A DNA stretch of 64,000 nt from Parelaphostrongylus tenuis (lineage: Eukaryota; Nematoda; Chromadorea; Rhabditida; Metastrongylidae). The stretch spans positions 147,252 to 211,251 of the forward strand of contig JAHQIW010003679.1 of NCBI GenBank assembly GCA_019055375.1. The letters run 5' to 3'. Below, in pieces: positions 22,300 through 33,801 of the stretch. The notes below the pieces were generated by a model. That model was not told the DNA's origin. It ran no database searches and saw only the letters and a list, made by a program, of their open reading frames with translations. The stretch's first letter is position 1; each line of letters begins with the position of its first letter. A program made the translations under genes and the position numbers.

Positions 22300-24560
22300 A
22301 TTGGTCTCTCGCGCGGCTACCGAGAGAGCTTGCCGGCGCTCGACCAAGATTATTGTGGTAGTTTTCCAATGAAATTTCTACTTTCTTCGTCAACATATGA
22401 GATTTCTGTGTCAATAAGTAGTCAGATATGGTGGAACTGACGTCAGTAAGGTTATTTTTGCTAAAAATAACGCAATTGCACCATTCATAATCAACACCTT
22501 CAAAGGAAAAAACCAAGCAGTCATGAAAAGGCTATATTCAGAAGCTTTGTCAAACATTTCTACGATATTTGATTCATAATTACCTACAGTTCAATAAAAT
22601 TTATTGTCAAATTCTTTCACTTTTTCGTATATTTTACTGTACGAAGTGCTCAAAATTAATCATAATGGCAGAAAAATTGAAAACAATGAGTAGTTCGTCA
22701 AAAATAGTACTGCTTGTAACATGCGATCCCACTTCATCGATAGTTCCTAATATTTTTGATTATTAGTGTAGTTCAGATTTCCATTTTTTAGATCAATGCA
22801 TAATTTCGTTCGAATTCTCTACTCATAGCTGTGGTATGCTAAGAAGAGAGAGCTATAGCAGTTCTTTCCGCTCTCTCCACCCTGTTTGAGCCCTTTGGTA
22901 GAAATTTATAAAACGCTGTAGAAGGTATTTGATAGCAGAAATCAAGTGAATTTTAAATGCATTATATTCCTTAAATGGCCTGTTTTTCTTCACCGTAACA
23001 GTCGGATAAATATTTTGTTTCACATTCAAGCATTTTTCGCTGGATAAAGCTATTTTCATAAGCAGTTTGTATTCACTAGATAGGGAAAATCTTGTAATTC
23101 CAACGGTGTACTTGATTTTGAGAAAGGACTTCTCAGAGTGTTGTGTAACAGTGAAAGAAGATTAGACTTCACAAATTTGGATAATTTTCAAGGTTCGCAT
23201 CCTGCTTTGCATCTCTTAGGAAAAACGCGTTTCCTGACTTTTATCAGAGTTATATTAACCATTCGACAAATTTTGAAAAAATTTGGCGGCGTACTTCATT
23301 CTTGAATTTGCTTCTTTAAAGCGCTCTCAAAATAGAAATCAAAATATCTTTCACCCTCAAGCATTTCTCACCGTACAGAGCTTTCCGCTGGACTTCTAAT
23401 AATTCATCGATAGCTCAGATCCCGGGCGATTTCAACAGTAACTTTGTATTTGAGAAGAACTCTCTATTGTACTGTAATAGTCAAAAGAAGATTGCGTTTC
23501 GCAGTTAGTTCATGTGTTGCTAAAGGCACGGTGACTTGAGGCCAATTTCGTGAAATCCCCCCATTTTGGAGTGCGAAACCTAATTGTATTCTTTTGACTA
23601 CCACAGCTCATTGAACACTCCTCTCTAAATAAAAAATACGTCCTTGAAATTGCTGAGATTTGCAATATCGAATGATTATTGATTGTTCATAGGAAAAAGT
23701 TTATCCGGAGAGAAGTCCTTAGATGTGAAACAAAATTTTCCCTCTACTGTTGCAGCGCAAAAAACAAGTTACTTGAGAAACAAAATACGCTATCAAAGTT
23801 CATTTAATTTCAGCTATCGAATGAATACTAGTAATCTAGTAGAATAAATCTCTCTTAGTGATCAAATCAAAGTCTCACGATCGCAATCTTAAAATGCGAG
23901 TGCATGTGACAGAAGTCGTCGTTTTAAAAAGCGAAGGATTTCCAAGACAGCTGAGCGTTAATCCTCTTAAAAATATGTTTATAAATGCTCTATCAATGAC
24001 ATTTTAAGTTTTTTTAGCAAACAAAAGTCCATAAGAATTACAATACAACTATATAGTCCCAAAAAAATCCGCATTCAACTAGAAAAATTGGATGCGACTG
24101 CAAAATGTCATCTTTCAGTCATTAGAACGTATTGTGGTATTATTTTGAAAAAGAAAACTTGATATTAGAGTCAGGATTTTTTAAGCTATCTATTGATTAC
24201 AAAAATATTAGAAAGATATGAGAAAATGCCCAACAACAGCAGGGAATATGATGCTTTTCGCAGCAAAATGGTTCCTCCTTTGAAAAAAGAAAGATTTTGG
24301 GCAGCACTAGCATCGTTAGTCTTACCAACATCACTCATACAGGAGTCTTATCAATGATGTTTATCGTTTTCTGATGAAAATGTTCCTCCAAGAGTTTTTT
24401 TAATTCGAATTTGTTTTAGAGCACGCAGCACTCTTCGCAGCCCGTCCGAGTGGCACGCTCAGCTGAGGGTCATATTGACCCTCGCCGTTTGTAAAGGGAT
24501 TTAGAGATTGAGTTCCCCGGAGAGGATTGAGGAAAGCATTTGAAGGGCTTGTTCTATGAC
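22300..24560. other. AT-rich DNA with degraded dispersed repeats
   Basis: No gene seen. Blocks at about 23095-23175 and 23440-23505 belong to a dispersed repeat whose consensus is roughly 'TTGATTTTGAGAAGGACTTC' followed by 'AGTGCTCTGTGACAGTCAAAG' and 'AAGATTGAGTTTCGCA'. Further copies lie at about 27875-27945 and 36650-36720. Confidence 0.45.
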
Positions 24561-24577
24561 TAAAAACAAAAGGCACT

Positions 24578-24621
24578 GCCCAACTGACGAGGCTGCCAAT
24601 GCCAAAACACGTGTACTGGGC
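24578..24621 (+). ncRNA. Hammerhead ribozyme, mutated core
   Basis: Stem I GCCCAA/CTGGGC, core CTGACGA (24584-24590), stem II GGC/GCC, then AAAA where GAAA is required (G12 to A), perfect stem III ACACGTGT and cleavage site GTA (after A24615). Loss of the general-base guanine predicts an inactive ribozyme. The flank (ACAGACAAAATGCAT, AAAAAATAATCATCAGGCAT) matches the subfamily member at 22146. Confidence 0.7.
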
Positions 24622-24624
24622 TGT

Positions 24625-27600
24625 AACAGACAAAATGCATAGTTAAAAAATAATCATCAGGCATACGTGAGAGTCACTTCAGTTCAGCGTTTTTATTTTA
24701 GCAAGAAACTAGTGACAACAAGTCTACCGTTGCCAAATGAACGAATCCAAGTTACCACGGATAGTATAGCAAACCTCCTAACGGAGTTTTGCTATCTTTT
24801 CGGGAATTACATGGTGATTTAGGTAACGCAGATGGTCCACGACCTTAGAGAGCAAATGGTACCGCAAAGGTTCGAGGACCTTAGACAAAAAATGGTCCAA
24901 GTGGCGAGGGCGGCACCCAGCTGCCACCAACCTCAACAGTCAGTTCGATAGTGGAGCATCATCCGAACGATCGTTTGACTTCATCCAGACCACCTCATCT
25001 CAAGTCGTAATTGATTTATTGCTCTCTTCACACAATGACGTTATCATGTAACTAATTGTTATCATAAGAATGAATTCCATACAACTGTCAGATAAACTCA
25101 TAGAATTGTGAGCGGAACAAATCACTAACGTGGCGGAGCAAACTCACTTAGGCTATGCTCGGCCCATCACCGCGGTTAAGGGATTCTGCCCATTTATAAT
25201 CATTAGCGACCCCACTGCCAACTATATACTCACCCACTCTATCCCGCCACCGGTGTTCTACTTGGGGGCGAACACAGCAATCCCAAACGGGCTCCGCCGC
25301 CTAGTCATGCTCCGTTAATAACAACATTCTTTGTATCGTCACACGACGATACATCTCATCAATTACAATCACTTATCCATAATATCGTCACAAGACGAAA
25401 CATCACATTCACTGACATATGTTCACATAACGATATGTCGCAATCGTATCTATATTGTTGTTATGATATTATTACAGTAATGTATGTATATTATAGGTTG
25501 TTCGGTGGTACCACTTCATTGTTCGGTTTCACCACATTGTTTTGTATAACCCATATAAAGGATTTGAACTTTGTGCTCTTGTCGGTTACAAGCGACAAGT
25601 TCGCAGAAAACACGGTCACACAGACCAAAGTTCAGCCCGTAGCAACGTGGAAGTGCAACCAGCCACTTCAAAGGGCAAAAGTCGTCGCAACCCGGAAGTT
25701 CGACGCGAGCAGCACAAAGGTCAGTGCGCCGCTAAGGACAATCTAACCATATTCAGATATCGATCGGGTCACTGCCTGAGACAAATCCAGGGACCATACA
25801 CAAAAACCACTGAACCTCCACCACAGATAGTGAGGTATTATCGCTCAATGTTAATGACATTATCACTGTCGTTCACGCACTCACAATTTCAGCCCTATAG
25901 CATTACATGGAAATCAAATCTCCTATTTGGCTTTACAATTCCCTGAGAATATTGATACATCAACTGTCGTTCATTACCAGGGATCGCTATTCTTAATGAA
26001 TTAGTATGTTTCAAGATCTTAAGGAACATCTTTCCAGTAAGAATTCCATTCAAAAAAGCATTACAGGAGATTTCTAAGAATGAAATTCGGAAAACGAGCA
26101 GTACAGTAAAGAAGACGAAAGCATGTTGTATGGATTGCAATTCAAACAAAGACGGCCCTGCAAGATTAGCCCTATTTGCTCGTTTTTACCACCAAATTCT
26201 CTTATTAGAAGTCAAAGACTTTCACTGTAGCATATGGGAGTGCTCAAACAATACAGATCATCCGCAGAATGGAAGGCTTTTGATCTTGTGCCAAGCAGAG
26301 CATGCGCCTCAAAATTTGGAGACAATTTCAGACGTTCATGGAGAATTTTTGAGCGCGTTCCTAAGAAAAATTAGATAAAAAATCAGATTGTACTTACGCA
26401 TACATGAAATGGGTAACCATTCTGCAAAGAGGTGGTAAAGAAGAATATTCATTATTGGTTACCAGAAAAGATTATGGAGAAAGAGCAAAAAAAAAAGTGC
26501 AGAGAAATGCCATCGACATTACAATAAACTTGTCGCTCTGTAAGACAAATTCTCAGCGTTAAAATTTTCTGCTCAAAAACAAAATTATTAATTAACCTCT
26601 AAGGGACCACGTGTACCAGCTAAGGTGCACCATTGTGCGGAGGCCTTTCTTGCTGGACAGAAATTTTCCCTGAGACACTTAACAATCATTCAAAGGCTCA
26701 AATCTGCTATTTCAACAAAACGTTTCATTCTTAAAGAGGCCTTTTATGACGTTGTAGTAACAAAAAATTATGTTTAACAATCAGCTGGCTTTATTTGCTC
26801 GGCTGAGGATTGCATAAGGCTCCTTTCTTTTCTCTTACCACTCATTCAATAGCCCAATTCTCGAGGATTTGAATACGTAATCAGGCTTCGGAAGGGTTAT
26901 CACAGAACGGTGTAGAGGCGAAAGAATTTAGTATTCCACTAAAATTTTTTTGTCGTCTAGAAAAATTATATATGCACAAAAAGCATAGGTCTACCATATA
27001 GAGATTATCATGGAGTATCAGCAAAGAACAAGGAACTTATGGATCTACATTCTAAATGGAGGAAAAACCCTGATTTGATAAGAGAAATCGCGCGCCTCTT
27101 GCGAGTTGCGCTCTGCGATAGATTAGTTGCCGTTCTCGAATATTTAGTGAGCCTATATGAAATCTAACATGAAGAGCAAGTTAGACTTTGGTAGGGACTA
27201 GCTGCATGGATCACATCAAAACGACGCAGAGACTCACCGAGGACTAAATAAAACGCACCATACAGCAAAATGTGGAGAAGATTTAGATGACATTTGTTTA
27301 TTAAGGCATAGATATTTTCTAAACAATATACGCTGACTGTAAATTGGACGAGAAGTTTTAATCGAGTAGTTAATCTCTACTTCCCTGATTGAAAAGCTCT
27401 CTAGAGGTGTTATGATGCTGATATGTTCATCTAAAAGGCTAAGTTTTATGCCAAACCTTATCTCACGATTACGTAAAGCAGTGCCTCACTTTTACTGAAA
27501 GCTCATGTACCACTAGATCACCAAGGCCACCGTTTTGCGATCACTTTCTCTTCGATCTAAACTATCGAAGCTGTCACTAAGCGATCGTGAGGGGAAGACT

Positions 27601-29630
27601 GGTGAACACACTTTGGCACTGAACCCAGTTGACCTGGCAGTTTTTCCTACATGTATTCAAGTATCTTTCCGCTATTCACCCCTGGCTTCAGCCCTCAAGA
27701 AAAGCTTGTTTTCTAATTGTTTTTGAAGTCCGCGTAGTCATTCAATAGCTCAAATTCTAAAATGCGCTCTAAAAGCAAAATATCGTTTCTCATTCAAACA
27801 TTTGTTGCTGGGCAAAGTTTTTCTCACCAAGGTTCAAAAGCTATTCAACAGATATAATCTCGGCATATTCAATGATGTTCCTGATTTTTGAAAAGGGCTT
27901 CTTAGTGCTCTATGACAATCAAAGAAAGATTGAGTTTTGCGAATCTGTTATCGGAGAAGCACACTGACTTCCTGACAATGTTACGAAATTCTATTCACAT
28001 GTCGGCTAAGCTGATGGCTTAGTGTGAATGTTATACTGCGCGAGACTTAACAGTCATTTGGCTGCTACAGCGCACTCAAAAGTGCTTTTTGAAAACCAGA
28101 CTCATTGTTGGAATGGACAAGATTAAGTTCTCGAATGATTTCTCAAAGTGGTACTTGTCTATTATAAGGCAACAAATGGCAAACCGATCTCATTCGCTGG
28201 AAAGGAACTTTTCATAAGAGTGTTAGTAACCATTAGAAAGCCTAGTATTCTAGCTAGGGCCCTACGTGGCCGACTTTCCAATTTTAAAGCTTTAACAGGA
28301 CGAAATTCTATGCGTTGTAGACACGCATTTTTCGCGCTGGGCAGAGCTCTTTCTTCGAACTACCAATGACCTTTCCATGTTTTCCATGTTTTCTGACTCT
28401 GACACCGCTTATTTTCTGAAAAGACCGTCTGTGTAAAATGCAACAAGGAAAGCAAGTTGAATTTGCATACGCGGCGAAGAGGTCTTTGGCCAATTCACGC
28501 GCCGGTGGGTGAGGAGGCCACGAGAATTGCTGACGTGGTACTTCTCTACATGTTCATATGCTCGAAAATCGATTATCATCGTGCCATTTCACGTCGTTAC
28601 CCACCGGCACGTGAATTGACCAAAGACACCTTGGTCACAAATGCGAAAACAACTCATTTCTACTGCCGCTTTGTAGAGAAACGGTCTTCTCAGGAAACAC
28701 GCACAGCGTTGGAATCAACAAACATTACGATACTAAATAATCGCTAGTAGTTCAGAAAAGCGCCTTGTCCGGCGAGAAATTTGCGTGTCTAAGACCTAGA
28801 TTTGTGTGGATTTGACATCGCTATAAAAGGGTCTTTTTGAAAACCGGCAACATGGGGCTGTAGCCAAAAATCTAGGCTTTTCAATTATTACTAACACTTC
28901 CTATGAAATGTTTCTGTTTAGCGATTGAGATCGGTTTTCATTTGTCTCCTCATAATGGACAAGTACCTTAAAAGCCTCCAGGAAGAGTTGTGCTAGGTAA
29001 GAAGTATTTAAATGAGAAACTTAATTTTACTTTGGCGATTGAAGTGTAATAATAAAACTACTTTGAAAAAGATTCAAACCACTGAATTTTTGAGATTTGA
29101 GCAATTAAGCAATTGTCAAAAGTTGAGGAAAGAGCAAAGGGCACACGTTTTACTGGGGATCGAAAGAAGGTGCGGGTGACAAGATTGATCTAAACTTGCG
29201 GAACCCGATTTTCGTTTGGCCGTTAGGGAATAATTAAAAGTTTCTGTAAAACAAATTCTCCTGTTGGAATCGTCAAGATTTAAGCTGTAGAATATTTGCT
29301 AAAGATCTAAAGAAAAAGTTTTCATCAGCAAGAAATGCATGAGAAACATAACTTTATTTTTGCTGTTACAGAGTAGTAATGGAGCCATTCTAGAAATATG
29401 GAACATGTTCGAATTTTTGGAGATTTGTGCTATTGAACGATTGCTTAAACTTAGAATACGATCAAAAACTGTTTTTTTCCGTGGGCTGGAAGTTAAAGCG
29501 GAAATGGAATAGCATCGCATAAGCAGCATTTCCTTTATCGATCTGTTTCTAGCAGTGGTGTGGTGTTGAAATACTCATCTAAAAAGAGTGAGTGGATAAT
29601 GCACAAAATAGCTCTCTGTCTAGTGGTGCC
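24625..29630. other. Long region without a recognisable gene
   Basis: A 134-residue frame at 25542-25946 has no domain, no hydrophobic segments and no similarity I recognise. A short tandem motif 'CGTCACACGACGATACATCTC' / 'CGTCACAAGACGAAACATCAC' occurs at 25338-25410. From about 26590 onward the DNA consists largely of diverged copies of the 'CTGGACAGAGCTCTTTCC' dispersed repeat (26665-26760, 27800-27860, 28195-28340). Confidence 0.4.
28310..28830. mobile_element. Fold-back (MITE-like) element, copy 1
   Basis: The inner arms are inverted: GGTCTTTGGCCAATTCACG followed by CGCCGGTGGGTG (28479-28510), against CACCGGCACGTGAATTGACC followed by AAAGACACC (28603-28632). Outer arms carry GGGCAGAGCTCTTTCTTCGA and the inverse CTTGTCCGGCGAGAAATTTGC (28765-28785). 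No ORF of transposase type lies inside, so it is non-autonomous. Confidence 0.6.
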
Positions 29631-29634
29631 ATGA

Positions 29635-29780
29635 AGGTAGCCTGGGTAGTGTAGTGATAGCAGTCGCTATCGGTGAGTGTAAAATGAGGGTTCAACTCCT
29701 TCCCGAAGCCGAGTTTTTGCGTACCACTCAAACTTCTGAGACAACCAGTCATTATTAATAATACCAGAACATAAGACTGT
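29635..29780 (+). mobile_element. tRNA-derived SINE, family B (copy 2)
   Basis: A-box-like GTGTAGTGATAGC and B-box-like GGGTTCAACTCC, followed by GAAGCCGAGTTTTTGCGTACCACTCAA. These are the family B landmarks in the expected order and spacing. Confidence 0.7.
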
Positions 29781-30599
29781 TGAAATTCGAAAGACCGATT
29801 TTCCTTGAAACTTGGCATGTTAGTATCATAACACTGAGAAAAACAGAATAGTTCGGAGCTGATCCTTGATTTGACTTTCTGCGAGTCTGGTATCACATAC
29901 TCAATCGATTGCCCTTCTCGACAATCGATAGATTTTATTGAATACTGGTGGTCCACGTTTCGGCGCAGTAGCCTTCCTCAAAGCAGTTTTATATAGTCTA
30001 GGGATTCCATCCATCTTCAAGAAGGGCGATAGATCAAATCAGTGATACGAACCGCGCAAAAGCTCACTGTTAAAGTTGTCTAACACCACACCACAAAGGC
30101 CGACGATTGGGCCTCAAATTCAGCGAAAAAATCCACATGAAGAGCACCTGATAAAGGAAAATATTGTTCATCTGCGACAGGTCAACACGCAGAGAAATTT
30201 TGTCTCACGTTTTTCTAATGTCCGGATAATAGTGATAGCGATATGACAGCGTAAAAGGAGACAAAAGGACACCGCTTTTATACATCCAGCGGAAGCCACA
30301 GAGCGTTTCGACCTAAGAGCTTACACACTATGTTACAAGTCTTCAAGGTCTGTCCCGTGCAGAAAGTGGGCCGACATGAGCCACGTCGAAAAACTTAACA
30401 TAATAGAAAGAAAGCTCGAGTAACGTTTTTTGAGAACAACGGAGTGCACTAGAATAATAAACCTAGAAAAACGGTTCTATCTGCTTATGAGGAAAAAGTA
30501 AAAAATTGCCCTCATTCGTTGATTATGAACTTCTAGAAGGAGTGTTAGTGATTATTGAAAGCTGACACTTCACGTAACAGCTCCACGTTAAAATTTACA

Positions 30600-31290
30600 C
30601 AAAACTCTATGTCAGACGCACATATTTGTCGTCGGACAGAGCTCTTTTCTTAGACTATTAGTGATAAATCTAAAGCGTAATGTTTGTTCTAACATTGTGC
30701 TTATTTTTTCAAAAAGTCTGTCAATCTGCAATGAAAAAAGGAAAATAAGTTGAATTCGATGTATGAGCAAGGTGGTCTTTGGCCCATTCACGTGCCAGCG
30801 CGTAAGTCGGACACGTTTGATGGCGCGATTATCATTGATTTTCGGGCACATGAACGCGTAGCAGAGTATTGCGTAAGCAATTAACGGGTCTCCTCACGTA
30901 CCAGCACGTGGATTGGCTAAATACCTCCTCACTCACATATGCGAATAATCTATTTTGCTTACTGCGTTGCAAACAAACGGTCTTTTCAATATATAAGCAA
31001 GCCCCGGATAGGATGAAACGCGGGTTCGATTCCCGCTTGAGGCCGCGTCTGTGCTCACCACTCAATCCTCTTACGTATATAGAAAACATCATAACATTGC
31101 GAAGTGCATTAAAATACTATTAATTCCGAATATAAGCACAGCGTTGAAATTAGTTACCATTACGCTGTCAAATGATTATCAACCGATCAAAGAAGGAGCT
31201 CTATCCGGCGAGAAATATGCGCGGCTGCAGCGCATCAAATCTCCCTCTGTAACAACAACACGAAGAGGTCTTTTCGAAAAACGGTGACGT
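30600..31290. mobile_element. Fold-back (MITE-like) element, copy 2, with a SINE inside
   Basis: Inner arms GGTCTTTGGCCCATTCACGT followed by GCCAGCGCG (30773-30802) and the inverse ACCAGCACGTGGATTGGCTA followed by AATACC (30899-30925) match those of the copy at 28310. Outer landmarks are GGACAGAGCTCTTTTCTTAGA (30637) and TCCGGCGAGAAATATGCGCG (31204-31223). A family B SINE interrupts the right half. Confidence 0.55.
30990..31135 (+). mobile_element. tRNA-derived SINE, family B (copy 3, head truncated)
   Basis: Starts at GGATGAAACGCGGGTTCGAT with the B-box (GGGTTCGATTCCCGC), then TTGAGGCCG, GCTCACCACTCAATCCTCTTA and the conserved tail (ATAACATTGCGAAGTGCATT). The A-box half is missing. Confidence 0.75.
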
Positions 31291-31476
31291 AGGGCTGTAG
31301 CCTGAAGCCTCAGCTTTCGAATGGTTACGATCACTCCTATGAAAATTCCTGTCCGGTGAATGAAGTTGATTTTTCATTATTCTCTTCATGACCGAATAAA
31401 AGCGAAAAATCATTTTCATAAATTACGAAACACATCTTAAGATGTAGGCATCGATAGATCTTTACGTTATTAGTAC

Positions 31477-31598
31477 ATAATCCGGCAAGTAAACAATAAG
31501 AACAGAGGGCATCCCAAAGACTACGAGGACTATGTAGAAAAATGTCCAAAAATAATCTGTTGGAATGCTGATTGCATGGAGAAGTTGTGAAACCAGCT
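31477..31598 (-). CDS. Candidate membrane-protein exon
   Basis: With an acceptor-like CCTGAG and a donor GTACTA, the minus strand reads SQLLHAISIPTDYFWTFFYI followed by a valine/leucine-rich run ending VYLPDYV. This is a convincing transmembrane helix with a polar cap. It could belong to a multi-pass receptor together with the exon at 32424-32636, but phases were not demonstrated and the acceptor is weak. Confidence 0.25.
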
Positions 31599-31824
31599 CT
31601 CAGGTCGGCAAAATCCTCAATAATCCATGCGTAAGCACAGCTCCTTTGTATGACATTTGTAAGCAACGAAATCAATGCAAGAAGTTTTCTGATCAAAGCG
31701 ACATGTAAAGCCTTTCCAGTGAATCCTTTCGCAGTGTACGATTCACTGAGAATTTTCCATGATTGGAGTAGAGTTTAAACTTTACGAACCAGTAAGAGAG
31801 ACATTTTCCACGTTGCAGCACACG

Positions 31825-32150
31825 AATATATATATGTGTATTTTACACATATATATACATATATATGCATGTGTATATGCACATACATATATATACATAT
31901 ATATTCATCTGTATATGTATATATATGTAGACACATACATATACACATGTTTACATATATACATATATATATATATATACACATATGTACATATGTACAC
32001 GTATACTCATATGTAAATAGATGCATACGTGCATGATGTATGCGTAATTACGAGTATATGAGTATGTATGTAAGTGCATATATATGCGGAAATATACATA
32101 TGCGCATATATGCATGCATACGTCCAAATATGTGCACATATATACATAAG
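31825..32150. repeat. TA/CA/TG compound microsatellite
   Basis: About 325 bp of alternating purine-pyrimidine sequence (mixtures of TATATA, CATATA and CACATA). All ORFs here are repeat artefacts in every frame (Y/I/C/H-only proteins). Confidence 0.95.
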
Positions 32151-32423
32151 TTCTATAGATATTACGTCTTGAAGTCCCACAGAACTTGACACCTTTAAAA
32201 ACTGTGGACAATATCTAAAATTTCAAAAAATCTAACCTAAACGTTAAGCACGATAACCAGTAACAAATCAGGCCTGCTACTGTTAAGCCTAATGAGGGCC
32301 AGTCCGTTTAGTTGTGACCTTAAAAGAATACTACAATTTTCGTTTGTCGGTACGCATGGTAGATAAGGAATTTCGACACAAATAGGATCGTCTTGATTGT
32401 ATTAACATTTGGAAATAACAATG

Positions 32424-32636
32424 TCAGCAGCCTCTGGTTTCAATGCTTTCGACTGCGTAAATCAAAGTAGACAAATGTTCGATTACAGGAAATCGGTAGG
32501 CCACGACAGAAAAGATTAAAATCGCCAAGGGAACAAGAAATAGTACTTGCATCATAACTACGCTGTAAGCTTTTTGAGAAACAGTGAATGGTAATGGTTC
32601 TTCACAATTCATATGAAAATCGTATGCTCGAACTTT
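32424..32636 (-). CDS. Candidate multi-pass membrane protein exon (receptor-like)
   Basis: After the acceptor TGTAGCTACAG the minus strand is open for about 70 codons: KVRAYDFHMNCEEPLPFTVS, then AYSVVMMQVLFLVPLAILIF and SVVAYRFPVIEHLSTLIYA. This gives two adjacent helices with an 'SQKAYSVVMMQ' entry resembling the fifth and sixth helices of nematode serpentine chemoreceptors (str/srh type). About 60 bp downstream, a frame containing LFVSKFLIYHAYRQTK after TCAAG could be a receptor C-terminus, but the donor joining them is non-standard. It may be a degraded receptor gene. Confidence 0.35.
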   Translation of the reverse strand, partial: KVRAYDFHMNCEEPLPFTVSQKAYSVVMMQVLFLVPLAILIFSVVAYRFPVIEHLSTLIYAVESIETRGC

Positions 32637-32656
32637 CTGTAGCTACAAAATAGCTC

Positions 32657-32789
32657 TGCATATATGTGTGTACATATGTGTACATATACACATACATATT
32701 CACATACGCCACAATATAAACATATATGTACGCATACATATGTGTATACATATACAATTAGCACATATAGAGGCATATCCACATGTATG

Positions 32790-32841
<52 letters not shown>

Positions 32842-32850
32842 CATGTATGT
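32657..32850. repeat. TA/CA microsatellite left of a SINE
   Basis: Mixed CATATG/TACATA then a pure (AT)n run of about 38 bp (32793-32834). The family A SINE at 32851 was inserted into this microsatellite, as its target-site duplication shows. Confidence 0.95.
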
Positions 32851-33152
32851 GAGCGCATGTGGCGCAGTAGTTAGAGGTGCTCTGCGTCGCACACGAGGTC
32901 AATGGTTCGATCTCGCGCTCATGGCTCACCAAGCCATCCATCCCTCCGGGGTCGGTAAATTGGTACCAGGCAGGTCTCAGACTTGTCTGGGAGGATAAGC
33001 AGCACTGACTCGGTTCAGCGGTAGGCCACCGCGAGTCATTGTAAAGGCCAGATATGCATTCAATCACCTCAAACGAAGTTAAAAATTGAAGTTGAATGCT
33101 TGGCGCATCCCTCAGGGATTGATCAACGCCGAGAGCTTTATCCTTTTTTTTT
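32851..33152 (+). mobile_element. tRNA-derived SINE, family A (copy 5, reference copy)
   Basis: Best full-length copy. The head GAGCGCATGTGGCGCAGTAG has a near-perfect A box, followed by the B box GGTTCGATCTC. GAGCGC at the start pairs with GCGCTC after the B box, as a tRNA acceptor stem would. The body has GGCTCACCAAGCC, GGTCAGACTTGTCTGGG-like blocks, GTAAAGGCCAGATATGCATT and CAATCACCTCAAACGA. The tail GATTGATCAACGCCGAGAGC is followed by TTTATCC and a T-run. It is flanked by a 13-bp target-site duplication ATACATGTATGTG (32839-32851 and 33153-33165). Transcription by RNA polymerase III is inferred from the boxes. Confidence 0.9.
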
Positions 33153-33250
33153 ATACATGTATGTGCGGATATATACATATATATATATATATATATATGC
33201 CTCTACATATTGTATGCATGTAAAAATATGCGTATATGTGTACCAAAAGC
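33153..33250. repeat. Microsatellite between two SINEs
   Basis: (TA)n/(CA)n sequence separating two family A SINEs that face each other tail to tail. Confidence 0.9.
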
Positions 33251-33252
33251 AT

Positions 33253-33550
33253 AAAAAAGGATAAAGCTCTTGGCGTTGATCAATCGCTGAGGGATGCGCC
33301 ATGCATTCGTCTTCGATTTCTAACCTCGTTTGAGGTGATTGAATGCATATCTGGCCTTTACGATGACTCATGGTGGCGTGTCGCTGAACCGACTCAATGT
33401 TGCTTATCATCCCAGATAAGCCTGTGACCAGTCTGGTACCAATTTGCTGACCCCGGATGGATGAATGGCTTGGTGAGCCAAGAGAGCGAGATCGAACTAT
33501 CGATCCCGTGTGCGGGCAGAGCACCTCTAACCACTGCGCCACATGCGCTC
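33253..33550 (-). mobile_element. tRNA-derived SINE, family A (copy 6)
   Basis: Full-length copy in reverse orientation: AAAAAAGGATAAAGCTCTTG at the left (tail), CCACTGCGCCACATGCGCTC at the right (head). About 100 bp from copy 5 and opposite to it, so the two could fold into a long RNA hairpin. Confidence 0.85.
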
Positions 33551-33599
33551 ACTAATAGCATTTGGAGGCAAATATAGTCATATACATGCATACATGTTC

Positions 33600-33720
33600 A
33601 TATGTGCGTGTATACATTATATATATATATATTATATATATGCAATTATGCCTCAATACTTACATATCGTATGCATGCTTACAAATACATATATGTACGC
33701 AAGTATACGCGGAAAGTTGT
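33600..33720. repeat. TA/CATA microsatellite
   Basis: A further block of alternating purine-pyrimidine repeat after SINE copy 6. Confidence 0.85.
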
Positions 33721-33801
33721 TTCAAAGACGGCACATACTGAGGAATGAACGAGACATTTCAGTAAAGAAAATGCTCAAGAATCGTTAGACAGAGAAGTTA
33801 C

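Noticed and set aside
22115..22516. 133-codon minus-strand ORF
   Set aside because: Antisense to a ribozyme-bearing element; low-complexity neighbourhood and no domain.
25338..25410. CRISPR-like repeats (CGTCACACGACGA units)
   Set aside because: Only two imperfect copies, in a eukaryotic context; no array.
25542..25946. 134-codon plus-strand ORF
   Set aside because: No recognisable domain, splice context or homology. It overlaps another open frame (25435-25746) and is likely chance.
31759..32211. Overlapping ORFs of Tyr/Ile/His/Cys-only protein on both strands
   Set aside because: Pure microsatellite translation; every frame is open because of the alternating repeat.
32851..32920. tRNA gene suggested by A and B boxes
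   Set aside because: No full cloverleaf or anticodon arm, and the same head recurs in many copies with a SINE body.
32609..33178. 189-codon minus-strand ORF, the longest single-exon frame outside the LINE
   Set aside because: It runs through a family A SINE and the TA microsatellite and encodes no domain.
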